Shown: piece by piece, positions 27,421 to 35,173 of the stretch
How positions within the stretch are numbered: position 1 is the stretch's first letter
Layout of the letters: the number at the start of each line of letters is the position of its first letter
Assembly (NCBI GenBank): GCA_009929775.1
Contig: RZZS01000007.1
Location: forward strand, 1-54,328
Origin: Alphaproteobacteria bacterium
Lineage (GTDB): Bacteria > Pseudomonadota > Alphaproteobacteria > Micavibrionales > Micavibrionaceae
Length of the DNA stretch: 54,328 nt
Reading direction: 5' to 3'
Notes under the pieces: generated by a model
What the model was told of the DNA's origin: nothing
Database searches by the model: none
What the model saw: the letters and a program-made list of their open reading frames with translations, nothing else
Translations under genes and position numbers: made by a program

Positions 27421-28359
27421 ATGAAACCGATCAAGCTGGTTCCGGACGATACGAAAATCGACTTCATGAAGGGGCGCTACGTCGCCTTTGCCTTTACGTT
27501 GTTTTTGATGGCGGCGGCGATTTTCGGGCTGGTCACGAAAGGTCTGAATTTCGGCATCGATTTCACCGGCGGCACGCTCATCGAAATTCGTCTGGCCGAA
27601 GAGCCGAATCTGTCCGATTTGCGCTCGACCCTCAACCAGCTTGGTCTGGGCGACATTCAGTTGCAGGAATTCGGACAGGAACGCGACCTCCTGATCCGCA
27701 TGGCCCAGCAGGAAGGCGGGCCGGAGGAGCAGCAGGCGGCTATTAATCGTGTGCGCGATACACTGAACCAGCGTTACGGCGAGGCCGGAGTTGAGTTTCG
27801 CCGAACTGAATTCGTCGGTCCGCAGGTCGGCGAGGAGTTGAAGCGGCAGGGGTTGATGGCCGTGCTGCTCGCGCTCGGCGGCATTCTCGCCTATATCTGG
27901 TTCCGGTTTGAGTGGCACTTTGCCGCCGCCGCTATCGCAACGACCGCGCACGACGCCTTGTTTATCGTCGGTATGTTCGCGCTCATGCAGTGGCAGTTCG
28001 ATCTCTCGACGGTCGCCGCCGTGCTGATGATCACCGGTTACTCGATCAACGACACAGTCGTTGTCTTTGACCGGGTTCGTGAGAATTTGCGCAAGTTCAA
28101 GAAGATGCCGCTCGTCGACCTCCTGAATCTCTCGATCAACCAGATGCTGAACCGCTCGTTGATGACATCGCTCACTACCGTGCTTGCGATGCTTGCGCTC
28201 TGGCTTCTCGGCGGTGAGGTGATCCGTGGGTTCGTCAACGCGCTGGTTATCGGGATCGCGCTAGGCACCTATTCGTCGATCTTCGTCGCGGCGCCCATGT
28301 TGATGTATCTGCGACTACGGCCATCCCGGCAGCAGGCGACGGAAGAAGACGCGGCGTAA
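27421..28359 (+). CDS. secF: Protein translocase subunit SecF
   Basis: Partner of SecD in the export motor. It starts with MKPIKLVPDDTKIDFM, then helix 1 (about 22-42) and the signature NFGIDFTGGTLIEIRL near residue 43. A periplasmic loop leads to five further helices from about 145. The conserved ITGYSINDTVVVFDRVREN near residue 205 corresponds to the SecD helix with the key Asp/Arg. The length of 312 residues is typical. The stop is directly followed by the ATG of the Mth938-type gene with no gap. Confidence 0.96.
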   Translation: MKPIKLVPDDTKIDFMKGRYVAFAFTLFLMAAAIFGLVTKGLNFGIDFTGGTLIEIRLAEEPNLSDLRSTLNQLGLGDIQLQEFGQERDLLIRMAQQEGGPEEQQAAINRVRDTLNQRYGEAGVEFRRTEFVGPQVGEELKRQGLMAVLLALGGILAYIWFRFEWHFAAAAIATTAHDALFIVGMFALMQWQFDLSTVAAVLMITGYSINDTVVVFDRVRENLRKFKKMPLVDLLNLSINQMLNRSLMTSLTTVLAMLALWLLGGEVIRGFVNALVIGIALGTYSSIFVAAPMLMYLRLRPSRQQATEEDAA

Positions 28360-28743
28360 ATGGACATCACGCCCGCGCTCGCCGAAGGCGCTCCGTTCAT
28401 ACAAGGCTACGGTCCTGGTCGGTTCCGCATTCGCGGTGTAGTTTACGAAGGACCTTTGGGTGTGTTTGTGGACAAAGCCGTGGTCTGGCATGTGGATGAT
28501 GCGGGTCAGGGTCTTCGTTTCAGGGGTTTCAGCGAGTTCGTTAAGGCAAAAGACGAAATTGACATTCTCCTCGTCGGCACAGGTGAACGGTTCATCCCGC
28601 TTGCGGCGGATTTGCGCAAAGCGCTGAGGGACGAAGGACTTTGCGTGGACGCAATGGATACGGGTGCAGCTTGCCGGACCTTCAACGTTCTTCTGGCTGA
28701 AGGCCGAAGGGTTGCCGCGGCACTGTTGCCAGTGGCGGTATGA
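28360..28743 (+). CDS. Mth938-like domain (DUF498) protein
   Basis: 127-residue protein of the Mth938/NDUFAF3 family. The core GYGPGRFRIRGVVYEGPLGV leads to the strand-helix IDILLVGTGERFIPLAADLRKALRD and the C-terminal VDAMDTGAACRTFNVLLAEGRRVAAALLP, all usual for the group. The human relative NDUFAF3 assists complex I assembly; the bacterial role is not proven. The ATG follows the secF stop without a gap, and the order secF then Mth938 is common in alphaproteobacteria. It is the last gene of the yajC operon, ending in a strong hairpin. Confidence 0.88.
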   Translation: MDITPALAEGAPFIQGYGPGRFRIRGVVYEGPLGVFVDKAVVWHVDDAGQGLRFRGFSEFVKAKDEIDILLVGTGERFIPLAADLRKALRDEGLCVDAMDTGAACRTFNVLLAEGRRVAAALLPVAV

Positions 28744-28751
28744 CGTACGAA

Positions 28752-28781
28752 AAAAGCAGGAGAAAAAATTCTCCTGCTTTT
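28752..28781. terminator. Bidirectional rho-independent terminator
   Basis: AAAAGCAGGAG, loop AAAAAATT, CTCCTGCTTTT: an 11-bp perfect stem with A-tract and T-tract flanks, placed between the convergent Mth938-type gene and sodB. It can end transcription from both sides. Confidence 0.9.
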
Positions 28782-28813
28782 CTTCTCTGTTGGACGTAAG
28801 AGAACCGGTTGCG

Positions 28814-29416
28814 TTACGCTTTCGCGAAAAGCTCGCCGACGTAATCCCAGTTGACGAGGTTATCGATAAAGGCCTCAAGATATTTCGGGCGGGCGTTGCG
28901 GTAGTCGATGTAATAGCTGTGCTCCCAAACGTCGCAGCCGAGCAGGGCCTTTTTGCCGTGGGCGAGCGGGTTTTCGGCGTTGGGGGTTTTCATGATTTCA
29001 AGGTTACCCTTGTCATTGAGGACGAGCCAGCACCAACCGGAGCCGAATTGAGTGACACCTGCCTCAATGAACTTGCCGCGGAAAGTGTCGAAAGAGCCGA
29101 AGCTGTCCTTGATCGCGTTGTCGAGTCCGCCGGGGATGCTGCCGCCGCCATTCGGTTTCATCCAGTTCCAGAACTGCATGTGGTTCCAGTGCTGTCCCGC
29201 GTTGTTGAACAGGGCGCCTTTGGCCGGGTCCTTGAAGGATGCCGCGACAATCTCCTCCAGCGACTTGCCTTCGAGACCGGAACCTTTGAGAAGGTCGTTT
29301 CCCTTGTCGACATAAGCCTTGTGGTGCCTGTCGTGGTGGTATTCGAGCGTCTCTGCCGACATATAGGGGGCCAGCGCGTCGTAGGCATAGGGGAGCTCCG
29401 GAAGTTCGAACGTCAT
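28814..29416 (-). CDS. sodB: Superoxide dismutase, Fe/Mn family
   Basis: Cytosolic enzyme converting superoxide to peroxide and oxygen. The four metal ligands are visible: His27 (EYHHDRHHKAYV), His79 (GQHWNHMQFW), Asp162 and His166 (CDVWEHSYYIDY). Gln75 in the NNAGQHWNH segment supports the iron type. The length is 200 residues, with no signal peptide. AGGAGA lies before the ATG at 29416. The gene is divergent from a synthase gene, and the shared region contains a perfect 20-bp palindrome. It separates the sec operon from the phytoene synthase-fold gene that usually follows directly. Confidence 0.95.
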   Translation of the reverse strand: MTFELPELPYAYDALAPYMSAETLEYHHDRHHKAYVDKGNDLLKGSGLEGKSLEEIVAASFKDPAKGALFNNAGQHWNHMQFWNWMKPNGGGSIPGGLDNAIKDSFGSFDTFRGKFIEAGVTQFGSGWCWLVLNDKGNLEIMKTPNAENPLAHGKKALLGCDVWEHSYYIDYRNARPKYLEAFIDNLVNWDYVGELFAKA

Positions 29417-29450
29417 TTGGCGTCTCCTTTTGGTGTTTTCTCTTTCTTGC

Positions 29451-29470
29451 TAACTCTTTGCAAAGAGTTA
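29451..29470. promoter_or_regulatory. Perfect 20-bp palindrome in the sodB divergent region
   Basis: TAACTCTTTGCAAAGAGTTA reads the same on both strands and has no loop, so it is more like a dimeric repressor or activator site than a terminator. It lies 34 bases before the sodB ATG and 64 bases before the divergent gene. It resembles neither a Fur box nor an OxyR site closely. Confidence 0.6.
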
Positions 29471-29534
29471 CTATTCTTCTCCGGGTTGGCAAGGTCCGCG
29501 ATTGAATTATCTATGTTATTACTGGTCATTTGCG

Positions 29535-30317
29535 ATGAAAAAAAAACGAATCTCCGGGCAGCTTCCGTATTGTGCGAACCTGCTGCGTCAAGGTGACTAT
29601 GACCGCTATCTGGTCTCGCTTTTCGCGCGGGCTTCCACGCGTGAGCACATCTGGGCCTTGTTCGCGTTCGATCTCGAGATTGCACGGACCCGCGAGGTCG
29701 TCACGGACCGAACGCTTGGCCTGATCCGCTTGCAGTGGTGGCGCGAGGTCCTCGGCGGAATTTACGCCGGAAAGACGGTTCATGGCGGACCGGTCGCGGA
29801 CGGTCTCGCGCGTGCTATTCGCGTCTGCGACCTGCCGGAAGAGGATTTCGACACCATGATCGGGGCACGCGAAAAGGACCTTGACGACAGGCGGTTCACT
29901 GGTCTGGATGACGTTCTGGCGTTCATCGACCAGACGTCGGTTCCGCTGATGCGCCTTGCGGCCCGCGTCGAGGGCGGGGAAGAGGATGACGGGATCGCAG
30001 GGGGCGTCGCTCGCGCGTATGCACTTACGGCGGTGTTGCAGGTTTTTCCTTTGGAGCAAGGGCTTTACGGGGGAAAGTTCGGCGCAGGAACTATGCCGAA
30101 CCTCTTGCGGGAGAATGCTGTTGGCAACGTTGTGGAAAAGGTAAAATCTCTCTCTTCTTTCCGTCCGTTGACGGGTCTTTTTAAGGCGATGAATGCGCTC
30201 TCTCGTCTTCGATTGATGCAGCTTGTTAATTCGGGATGCGAGGGAACGCCTCTCAGTCTTCGCAAGCCCATTCCTTTTAAGGAGCTTCGTGTGTGGTGGG
30301 AAGTCAATAGGTCGTGA
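29535..30317 (+). CDS. Squalene/phytoene synthase family protein (NDUFAF6-like)
   Basis: 260 residues from the ATG at 29535; an in-frame start at 29502 would add 11 residues, and neither has a clear ribosome site. The fold signature is present: FARASTREHIWALFAFDLEIARTREVV (in part), then LIRLQWWREVLGGIYAG, and later the second helix pair DLPEEDFDTMIGAREKDLDD with only partial Asp-rich motifs. The canonical catalytic DxxxD pairs are incomplete: the first region reads DLEIA and the second EKDLDD. This fits the non-enzymatic NDUFAF6-like branch linked to complex I assembly. In alphaproteobacteria it commonly follows an Mth938 gene, another complex I assembly relative. Confidence 0.82.
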   Translation: MKKKRISGQLPYCANLLRQGDYDRYLVSLFARASTREHIWALFAFDLEIARTREVVTDRTLGLIRLQWWREVLGGIYAGKTVHGGPVADGLARAIRVCDLPEEDFDTMIGAREKDLDDRRFTGLDDVLAFIDQTSVPLMRLAARVEGGEEDDGIAGGVARAYALTAVLQVFPLEQGLYGGKFGAGTMPNLLRENAVGNVVEKVKSLSSFRPLTGLFKAMNALSRLRLMQLVNSGCEGTPLSLRKPIPFKELRVWWEVNRS

Positions 30318-30389
30318 GCAGGGCTTGTGATATTATGGTATAAGGGTTATGTTAGGGAAACTAATGAACACGATGGACGGGAAATCACA

Positions 30390-30629
30390 ATGACAGATGT
30401 CACAAAAGCCGGATTGGTACCGGGCCTGAACAGGCTGGCGGAAAAATCCCCGGTTGACGTTCGTGCAAAGAAGGAGGAGCCCGTCGCGGCGAGGGCCGAC
30501 ACCGTCGAAATTTCGCAAGACGCCTTGTCCCGCCAGGATGCGGAGAAAACAGCAGCCGAGATCAGAAGAGTTTTGGCGGAGGGCCGGTATTCAATCGGCG
30601 TTGATCCGGAAAAAGCGGAGCAGTTCTAG
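30390..30629 (+). CDS. Small FlgM-like (anti-sigma-28) protein, tentative
   Basis: 79 residues from the ATG at 30390, preceded by GGACGGGAA. The C-terminal half DTVEISQDALSRQDAEK followed by IRRVLAEGRYSIGVDPEKAEQF (in part) has the FlgM shape: a short V-x-I/L-S strand, then an I-R-x-x-L-x-x-G-x-Y-x-V/I-D helix. The N-terminal half is polar and disordered, as in FlgM. No flagellar gene is nearby, and the terminal A-x-x-L-L is replaced by AEQF, so the assignment rests on pattern only. An upstream in-frame start at 30327 has a poor context. Confidence 0.5.
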   Translation: MTDVTKAGLVPGLNRLAEKSPVDVRAKKEEPVAARADTVEISQDALSRQDAEKTAAEIRRVLAEGRYSIGVDPEKAEQF

Positions 30630-30695
30630 ATTGTCCAAGGTCTGCCCGGTCCGCGCCAGCGTGGTGTGCCGTTCGTCCTTACCTGCCCGAACCGA

Positions 30696-31535
30696 TCACC
30701 GCGCGTCCCGCATGCGCTCGTCGTGGTGGCGCATCCGTTGCTGGTGGAGTTCTTTTTGCTGGAGGAACTCGTCGCTGTAGGGGAAGGCGCCCGGGTCGCC
30801 CGGCGGCATGTAGGGAATTTCCTTGTAAGGCCACATGATCTTGCGGTATTCGTGGCGACGCTCGATGTTTTTCGCCATTTCCTGTTCGACGCGTTGCTTG
30901 AGGGCTTTCTGATCCTGCAAGCGCACCATCGCCAGTGCCTGTTCGAGTTTCGAAGGCGACCACGCATTCGTTGCGCCGGGTGCGCCCGTGCGCGGATCGA
31001 CGAGGACGCCGGTACCGGTTGGCAGAAAGACGTCGGTCTCTGGCAACTGGAACAGGACCTTGCCTTGCGCGACATAGACCCCGTATTTTTCATCGATCTC
31101 GCCGCCCCAGACGACTGTTCCGCGGATTCCGATCGATCCCTGCGGCGTCAGGAGTTCGACGTCCGGTTCCTCGCGCTTGCTGATCATGCCGCTGACGAAC
31201 TGGAAGACACCGCGGGCAAACCCGAAGCTTGCCCGGTTTTCATTCGAATCGTAAGGATCGAAGACGAATTCGTTGATTTCCATCTGGGAATTCGCCCCAA
31301 GGCTGATTTCCGTGTCGTCGATCAATAGAAGGACCAGCCGGGAACCGGGACCAGTCTGCACGGTGTTGTACATAAATATCGAATCGCCGGGTTTGAGCTT
31401 GAGACCTTCGCCAAGCGCCGCGTGTCCCTGAATGGCTACCACTTTTCCAACAGGATAATGGTCCTGCGCGACCGCAGGACCCGAAACGAAAACAATGACG
31501 AAAAATATGAGCGCGCACGCGCGCAGGGTATTCAT
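30696..31535 (-). CDS. Secreted FecR-domain protein
   Basis: 279 residues with a clear signal peptide (MNTLRACALIFFVIVFVSGPAVAQ, cleavage after Ala23). The FecR-type beta domain is at about 28-150: VGKVVAIQGHAALGEGLKLKPGD, TGPGSRLVLLLIDDTEISLG and FVSGMISK, then ELLTPQGSIGIRGTVVWGG. Unlike the TonB-linked FecR there is no N-terminal cytoplasmic region and no sigma factor gene nearby. The tail (about 195-279) is helical, Gln/His/Arg-rich, and ends HHDERMRDAR. Such free FecR-domain proteins are common in alphaproteobacteria with large adhesins. The function is unknown. Confidence 0.82.
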   Translation of the reverse strand: MNTLRACALIFFVIVFVSGPAVAQDHYPVGKVVAIQGHAALGEGLKLKPGDSIFMYNTVQTGPGSRLVLLLIDDTEISLGANSQMEINEFVFDPYDSNENRASFGFARGVFQFVSGMISKREEPDVELLTPQGSIGIRGTVVWGGEIDEKYGVYVAQGKVLFQLPETDVFLPTGTGVLVDPRTGAPGATNAWSPSKLEQALAMVRLQDQKALKQRVEQEMAKNIERRHEYRKIMWPYKEIPYMPPGDPGAFPYSDEFLQQKELHQQRMRHHDERMRDAR

Positions 31536-31594
31536 CCGGTCTCCCCAATTTTTATGTTAATGGTAAATGTGAAATATGAAGAGGTCGGTAACTT

Positions 31595-31612
31595 TAGATA
31601 GAATTTTATCTA
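31595..31612. promoter_or_regulatory. Inverted repeat upstream of the FecR-domain gene
   Basis: TAGATA, 6 bases (GAATTT), TATCTA, 60 bases before the FecR-domain start in an AT-rich 115-base gap. It is a possible operator; no known regulator site is matched. Confidence 0.3.
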
Positions 31613-31650
31613 CCCGGTTGCCGCAAAGGCAAGGGCGAGCTTCGCGGCGC

Positions 31651-33012
31651 TCACAACCATCCGTGAATATCGGCAAGGGCCCGGCGTGAGAGCGCCTGTT
31701 TACGGTCTTTGCCCTTGAGTTTGCGTTTCTTTCCGTTCGGAAGGGTTTCGAACGAGTCGATGAGCGGCGGGAACAGGCCGAAATTGACGTTCATCGGCTG
31801 GAAGGTTTCGGCGTTCGCTCCGCCGGTGATGTGCGCGAGAAGGGCGCCGAGAGCTGTCGTGGCCGGAGGAGGAACCGGTTTCCCGCCAAGCCGCTCGGCG
31901 GCGGCGAAACGGGCGGCCATGATGCCGACGGCGGCGCTCTCGACATAGCCTTCGCAGCCGGTGATCTGCCCGGCGAAGCGAACCGACGGGCGGGCCTTGA
32001 GTTGAAGCGTGGGCGTCAGAAGTTTGGGGGAATTGATAAAGGTGTTGCGGTGCAATCCGCCAAGCCGGGCGAAACTCGCGTCCTCAAGACCGGGTATAGA
32101 GCGAAAGACGCGCATCTGCTCTCCGTACTTCATCTTCGTCTGAAAACCGACCATGTTATAGAGCGTTCCGAGCGCGTTGTCCTGACGAAGCTGGACCACC
32201 GCGTAAGGGCGCTCGTCCGTGTGCGGGTTGGTAAGACCAACCGGCTTCATCGGGCCGAAGCGCAGGGTCTCGGGGCCTCGCGCGGCCATGATCTCGACCG
32301 GCATGCAGCCTTCGAAATATGGTGTGTCTCTCTCCCATTCCCTGAACTCGATCTTTTCGGCGTCGAGCAATTCCCGAACGAAGGAATCGTACTGAGCCTT
32401 GTTCATCGGGCAATTGATGTAGTCCTTTCCGGTCCCGGACGGTCCGGCCTTGTCGTAGCGGGACTGGAACCAGGCAACATCCATATTGATGCTCTCCCGA
32501 TCAACGATGGGCGCGATGGCGTCGAAGAATGCCAGCGCGTCCTCGCCGGTCAGCGCGCGGATGCTCTCCGCGAGCGCGGGCGAGGTGAGGGGGCCAGTGG
32601 CGATGATGACGCTGTCCCAGTCCTCCGGCGGAAGGCCGACTATCTCGCCGCGCTGGAGCGTGATGAGAGGGTGTTCGCCCAGCGCCTTCGTCACGTTTTC
32701 CGAAAAAGCATTCCGGTCCACGGCGAGTGCGCCTCCTGCCGGGACGGCGGTCTTCGCGGCTTCGCGCATGACGAGCGAGCCGCAGCGTCGCATTTCCTCG
32801 TGCAACAGGCCAACGGCGTTGTTCTCCACATCATCCGAGCGGAACGAGTTCGAGCAGACGAGTTCGGCGCAAAGGCCCGTCTTGTGCGCGGGCGTGCCGC
32901 GCTCCGGGCGCATTTCATGAAGGATCACGGGGATGCCGAACGCCGCGGTCTGCCATGCCGCCTCGCTTCCAGCGAGGCCGGCGCCGATGATGTGGACGGG
33001 TTTACTCCTCAT
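31651..33012 (-). CDS. trmFO: Methylenetetrahydrofolate--tRNA-(uracil54-C5)-methyltransferase
   Basis: Folate- and FAD-dependent enzyme that makes m5U54 (ribothymidine) in the T loop of tRNA, in place of the SAM-dependent TrmA. From the ATG at 33012 the 453-residue product begins with the FAD-binding [14 protein letters not shown]. It is followed by the TrmFO-specific [28 protein letters not shown] (in part), which includes the conserved cysteine segment, and later [16 protein letters not shown] with the second catalytic Cys. The C-terminal [11 protein letters not shown] and [11 protein letters not shown] blocks are also family hallmarks. Longer in-frame starts (to 33252) would run through the unrelated divergent small gene. 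Confidence 0.94.
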   Translation of the reverse strand: MRSKPVHIIGAGLAGSEAAWQTAAFGIPVILHEMRPERGTPAHKTGLCAELVCSNSFRSDDVENNAVGLLHEEMRRCGSLVMREAAKTAVPAGGALAVDRNAFSENVTKALGEHPLITLQRGEIVGLPPEDWDSVIIATGPLTSPALAESIRALTGEDALAFFDAIAPIVDRESINMDVAWFQSRYDKAGPSGTGKDYINCPMNKAQYDSFVRELLDAEKIEFREWERDTPYFEGCMPVEIMAARGPETLRFGPMKPVGLTNPHTDERPYAVVQLRQDNALGTLYNMVGFQTKMKYGEQMRVFRSIPGLEDASFARLGGLHRNTFINSPKLLTPTLQLKARPSVRFAGQITGCEGYVESAAVGIMAARFAAAERLGGKPVPPPATTALGALLAHITGGANAETFQPMNVNFGLFPPLIDSFETLPNGKKRKLKGKDRKQALSRRALADIHGWL

Positions 33013-33147
33013 GGCGGGACAGATAGCAGATTGCAGCGCTTCGTGCAACGAGAGGTCCCGGTATGGCATATGCGATTTCGCAGGTGATTGGTCTTGCCAA
33101 GGCAGGCAAAGCTTCGCACAATGGCTGTCGTAAAACGAGGAAGCCTG

Positions 33148-33249
33148 ATGGACCAGACCGTGAACGAAAGCCGGTTTTTCATTTGGCGGGCCGTTCTTGG
33201 CCTCGGCGCTGTCCTGTCGCGGCTTGCCCCTGAAACGAACAAGGATTGA
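33148..33249 (+). CDS. 33-residue protein with a TerB-like start
   Basis: The ATG at 33148 follows GAGGA at 33137-33141 with a 6-base gap. The frame ends TGA at 33249, 2 bases before the ATG of the TerB-like gene. Residues 7-15 read ESRFFIWRA; the next protein has ESRFYMWRA at the same place (residues 7-15), and the preceding VN/IT position also aligns. After this the sequences part, and the short protein ends [11 protein letters not shown]. It looks like the remnant of a tandem duplicate or a leader peptide that shares an N-terminal binding segment. The ribosome site and tight spacing argue that it is translated. Confidence 0.5.
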   Translation: MDQTVNESRFFIWRAVLGLGAVLSRLAPETNKD

Positions 33250-33251
33250 CA

Positions 33252-33722
33252 ATGAGCAAGAAAATTACCGAAAGCCGTTTCTATATGTGGCGGGCCATCT
33301 TTGCGATGGCTCATGCTGACGGAATCGTGACAGCCGAGGAGAGCGAGTTCATGACCGAGTATCTGGAGCATGTCGATTTTTCGGACGCGCAGCGTAAAAT
33401 TCTGGAGGAGGATATGCGTTCGCAGCAAAGCGTGCCGGACATGTTCGCGAAAATTACCGAGCAGTCGGACCGCAGCCAGTTTTTCTATTTCGCGCGGCTT
33501 CTCGCCTGGTGCGACGGGGATTTCGATGCGCAGGAGCAGGCGATTCTCGACAAGCTCAAGGTGTCTCACCTCGCCGGGCTCGATATGGAGCTCATTTCAA
33601 AAAGTGTGCGCGATTCGGCCTTGCTGGTTGCTGAAGATATCAAGGAAAAGGGCGTTGCATCGACGAACTTCTGGGAAAACGTCCGCAAGTTTCAGGATAA
33701 TTTCGATCAGGGAAAGTCGTAA
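33252..33722 (+). CDS. TerB-like domain protein
   Basis: 156 residues from the ATG at 33252, with AAGGA at 33241-33245 as ribosome site; TTG at 33246 is a poorer start. The all-helical TerB/DjlA-N fold is suggested by two related acidic metal-site helices: [20 protein letters not shown] (near 15-34) and [20 protein letters not shown] (near 79-98), with the D-G-x-x-x-x-E and D-G-D-x-D-x-x-E patterns. There is no J domain or membrane segment. The function of stand-alone TerB domains is unsettled (stress, envelope or phage responses have been proposed). It forms a two-gene unit with the 33-residue gene. Confidence 0.75.
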   Translation: MSKKITESRFYMWRAIFAMAHADGIVTAEESEFMTEYLEHVDFSDAQRKILEEDMRSQQSVPDMFAKITEQSDRSQFFYFARLLAWCDGDFDAQEQAILDKLKVSHLAGLDMELISKSVRDSALLVAEDIKEKGVASTNFWENVRKFQDNFDQGKS

Positions 33723-33741
33723 TAGTTTACTGAAAAACTAT
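33722..33741. terminator. AT-rich hairpin between convergent genes
   Basis: ATAGTTT, 6-base loop, AAACTAT overlaps both stop codons in the 4-base gap between the TerB-like gene and the lipoprotein gene. The stem is short and AT-rich, so this is a weak terminator candidate. Confidence 0.28.
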
Positions 33742-34290
33742 CACGCCCTCGTTCCAGGCTATTGTGCGGGCGGTCGGGGCCTGCTCAGGGTTTCCGGGGT
33801 AGTCGTGTCCGTCGAATTGCAGGGCGACGTCCTTCGTTTTGCTCCAGCGCCCGTCGATCCGGACGATCAGGTCCCGCCAGCCGTTCGTCGTGTCGTTGGC
33901 CACGATCATCGGGGGGCGCAGTGGCTCGATTTCCGACACCAGTTCGAAGGTTTCAAGGCCCGCGCGCATGACGAACATGCTGCAACCATGCTGTCCGCAC
34001 CAGTACTGAAACGGCGTTTTCATGTAAACGAGCGCATCTTTCCGGCCGTCGTTGTCAAGGTCGATGCGGGTATAGTCGAAGCGGCTGTTTAAGGGCCCGC
34101 CGCGTGCTTTCATTATCTCTTGCAGCGATGCGATTAGCACCGAATCGTCGAGATCCCTCGCCTCTTCGTACGGGAAGGGCAGCAGGGGATCCGTTCCCGT
34201 CGCCGACCTGTCCGCGCCGGAGCCGCAGGCGGAAAGGGCGAGGAAAGTGAGGACAAAGGCAAGGCGCTTCGCCTGTCGGACATGTCGCAC
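33727..34290 (-). CDS. Putative lipoprotein, FG-GAP/EF-hand-like segment
   Basis: 187 residues with the signal MRHVRQAKRLAFVLTFLALSAC: a lipobox LSAC with Cys22 lipidated. The mature part has a helix (EEARDLDDSVLIASLQEIMK). It is followed by FDYTRIDLDNDGRKDALVYM, whose D-x-D-x-D-G-x-x-D pattern is typical of calcium-binding FG-GAP or dockerin-like loops. Then comes WCGQHGCSMFVM with two close cysteines and a beta-rich end. This architecture matches small periplasmic proteins of unknown role in other Gram-negatives. It is convergent with the TerB-like gene and precedes no obvious partner. Confidence 0.75.
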   Translation of the reverse strand: MRHVRQAKRLAFVLTFLALSACGSGADRSATGTDPLLPFPYEEARDLDDSVLIASLQEIMKARGGPLNSRFDYTRIDLDNDGRKDALVYMKTPFQYWCGQHGCSMFVMRAGLETFELVSEIEPLRPPMIVANDTTNGWRDLIVRIDGRWSKTKDVALQFDGHDYPGNPEQAPTARTIAWNEGVIVFQ

Positions 34291-34330
34291 CGGGCAACTC
34301 CGTCGTGAATTTCGGACTGATCTCAGGGTT

Positions 34331-35167
34331 CTAGAAAAACATTTCCGAGACCGTCATAGCAATAGAGATGACGATCAAAATCACAATATACCACTCGGCG
34401 TGCAGCATACGCTTTTCGGCGAGAAGGCCGTTCATTGTCTCGGCCGTCCGGTAGATCAGATCGAGCTTGTGTTTGAGGGCGGTATGACGTTCCTTGATCT
34501 CGTACTCGTCGAGCAGGCGCAGATATAGGCGCTCCAGTTCCGGCATGTCCCAGAGGATTTCAGGCTTTTCGTCGATTTCGACGTGTCCGACCATCGTTCG
34601 CTGAATGGAGAGGGTTGTCCCGATGTGGCGCAGCAGGTCGCGTCCGCTCTTTCCGGTCGGGCCGCCGCTCTGGAGCTGCGAGGCGATCGGTTCGATCTTG
34701 TCGAAGGTTTCCGCGATCCGGTCTTCGTAGTAGGAGAGAACCACGCATTTGGCCAGCATTTCGGCGATCAACTGGATGCGCTCGATGCTCCATCCGGATA
34801 TCCGGATGGATTCCGGGTCGACGGTTTCAGCCGTGCCGGGAGTAATCGTAACGGCGGCATCCTCGGTTTCAATGTGGCTGATCGGATTGACGACAAATGG
34901 CTCCATGTCGCGCAGAAACGAGGTTTCTTCGATCGGGCCCATGCCGAAAAGAACGACTGCGCCATAGCGGAAAAGAACCGCATAGCCGTCGTGTCCGGCC
35001 TGAATGACGTAAGGTGAGGTCGTCAGGCGGCGAGTTTGCTCAAGCGCCTTGAGGTCGAGGCGCTGGCCGAGGAAAAAGGCGCGCACGTCGATGCGTGTGC
35101 GACCAGAGAAGAAGACGTCGCGGTTTTCGTTGTCGCTATCGTCCGTTTTTTTGTTGCGGTCAGTCAT
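34331..35167 (-). CDS. DUF155 (RMND1/Sif2-like) membrane protein, downstream copy
   Basis: 278-residue member of the DUF155 family, related to yeast Rmd1/Sif2/Sif3 and human RMND1, the latter supporting mitochondrial translation. Core pieces: VRAFFLGQRLDLKALEQ, VIQAGHDGYAVLFRYGAVVLFGM, a long helical region with VLSYYEDRIAETFDKIEPIA, RDLLRHIGTTLSIQRTMVGHVEI, and the coiled-coil segment ERHTALKHKLDLIYRTAETMN. It ends in a single C-terminal membrane helix (about 254-276). It lies 6 bases downstream of a second copy with the same order of motifs. The function in bacteria is not established. Confidence 0.85.
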   Translation of the reverse strand: MTDRNKKTDDSDNENRDVFFSGRTRIDVRAFFLGQRLDLKALEQTRRLTTSPYVIQAGHDGYAVLFRYGAVVLFGMGPIEETSFLRDMEPFVVNPISHIETEDAAVTITPGTAETVDPESIRISGWSIERIQLIAEMLAKCVVLSYYEDRIAETFDKIEPIASQLQSGGPTGKSGRDLLRHIGTTLSIQRTMVGHVEIDEKPEILWDMPELERLYLRLLDEYEIKERHTALKHKLDLIYRTAETMNGLLAEKRMLHAEWYIVILIVISIAMTVSEMFF

Positions 35168-35173
35168 GCGTCC

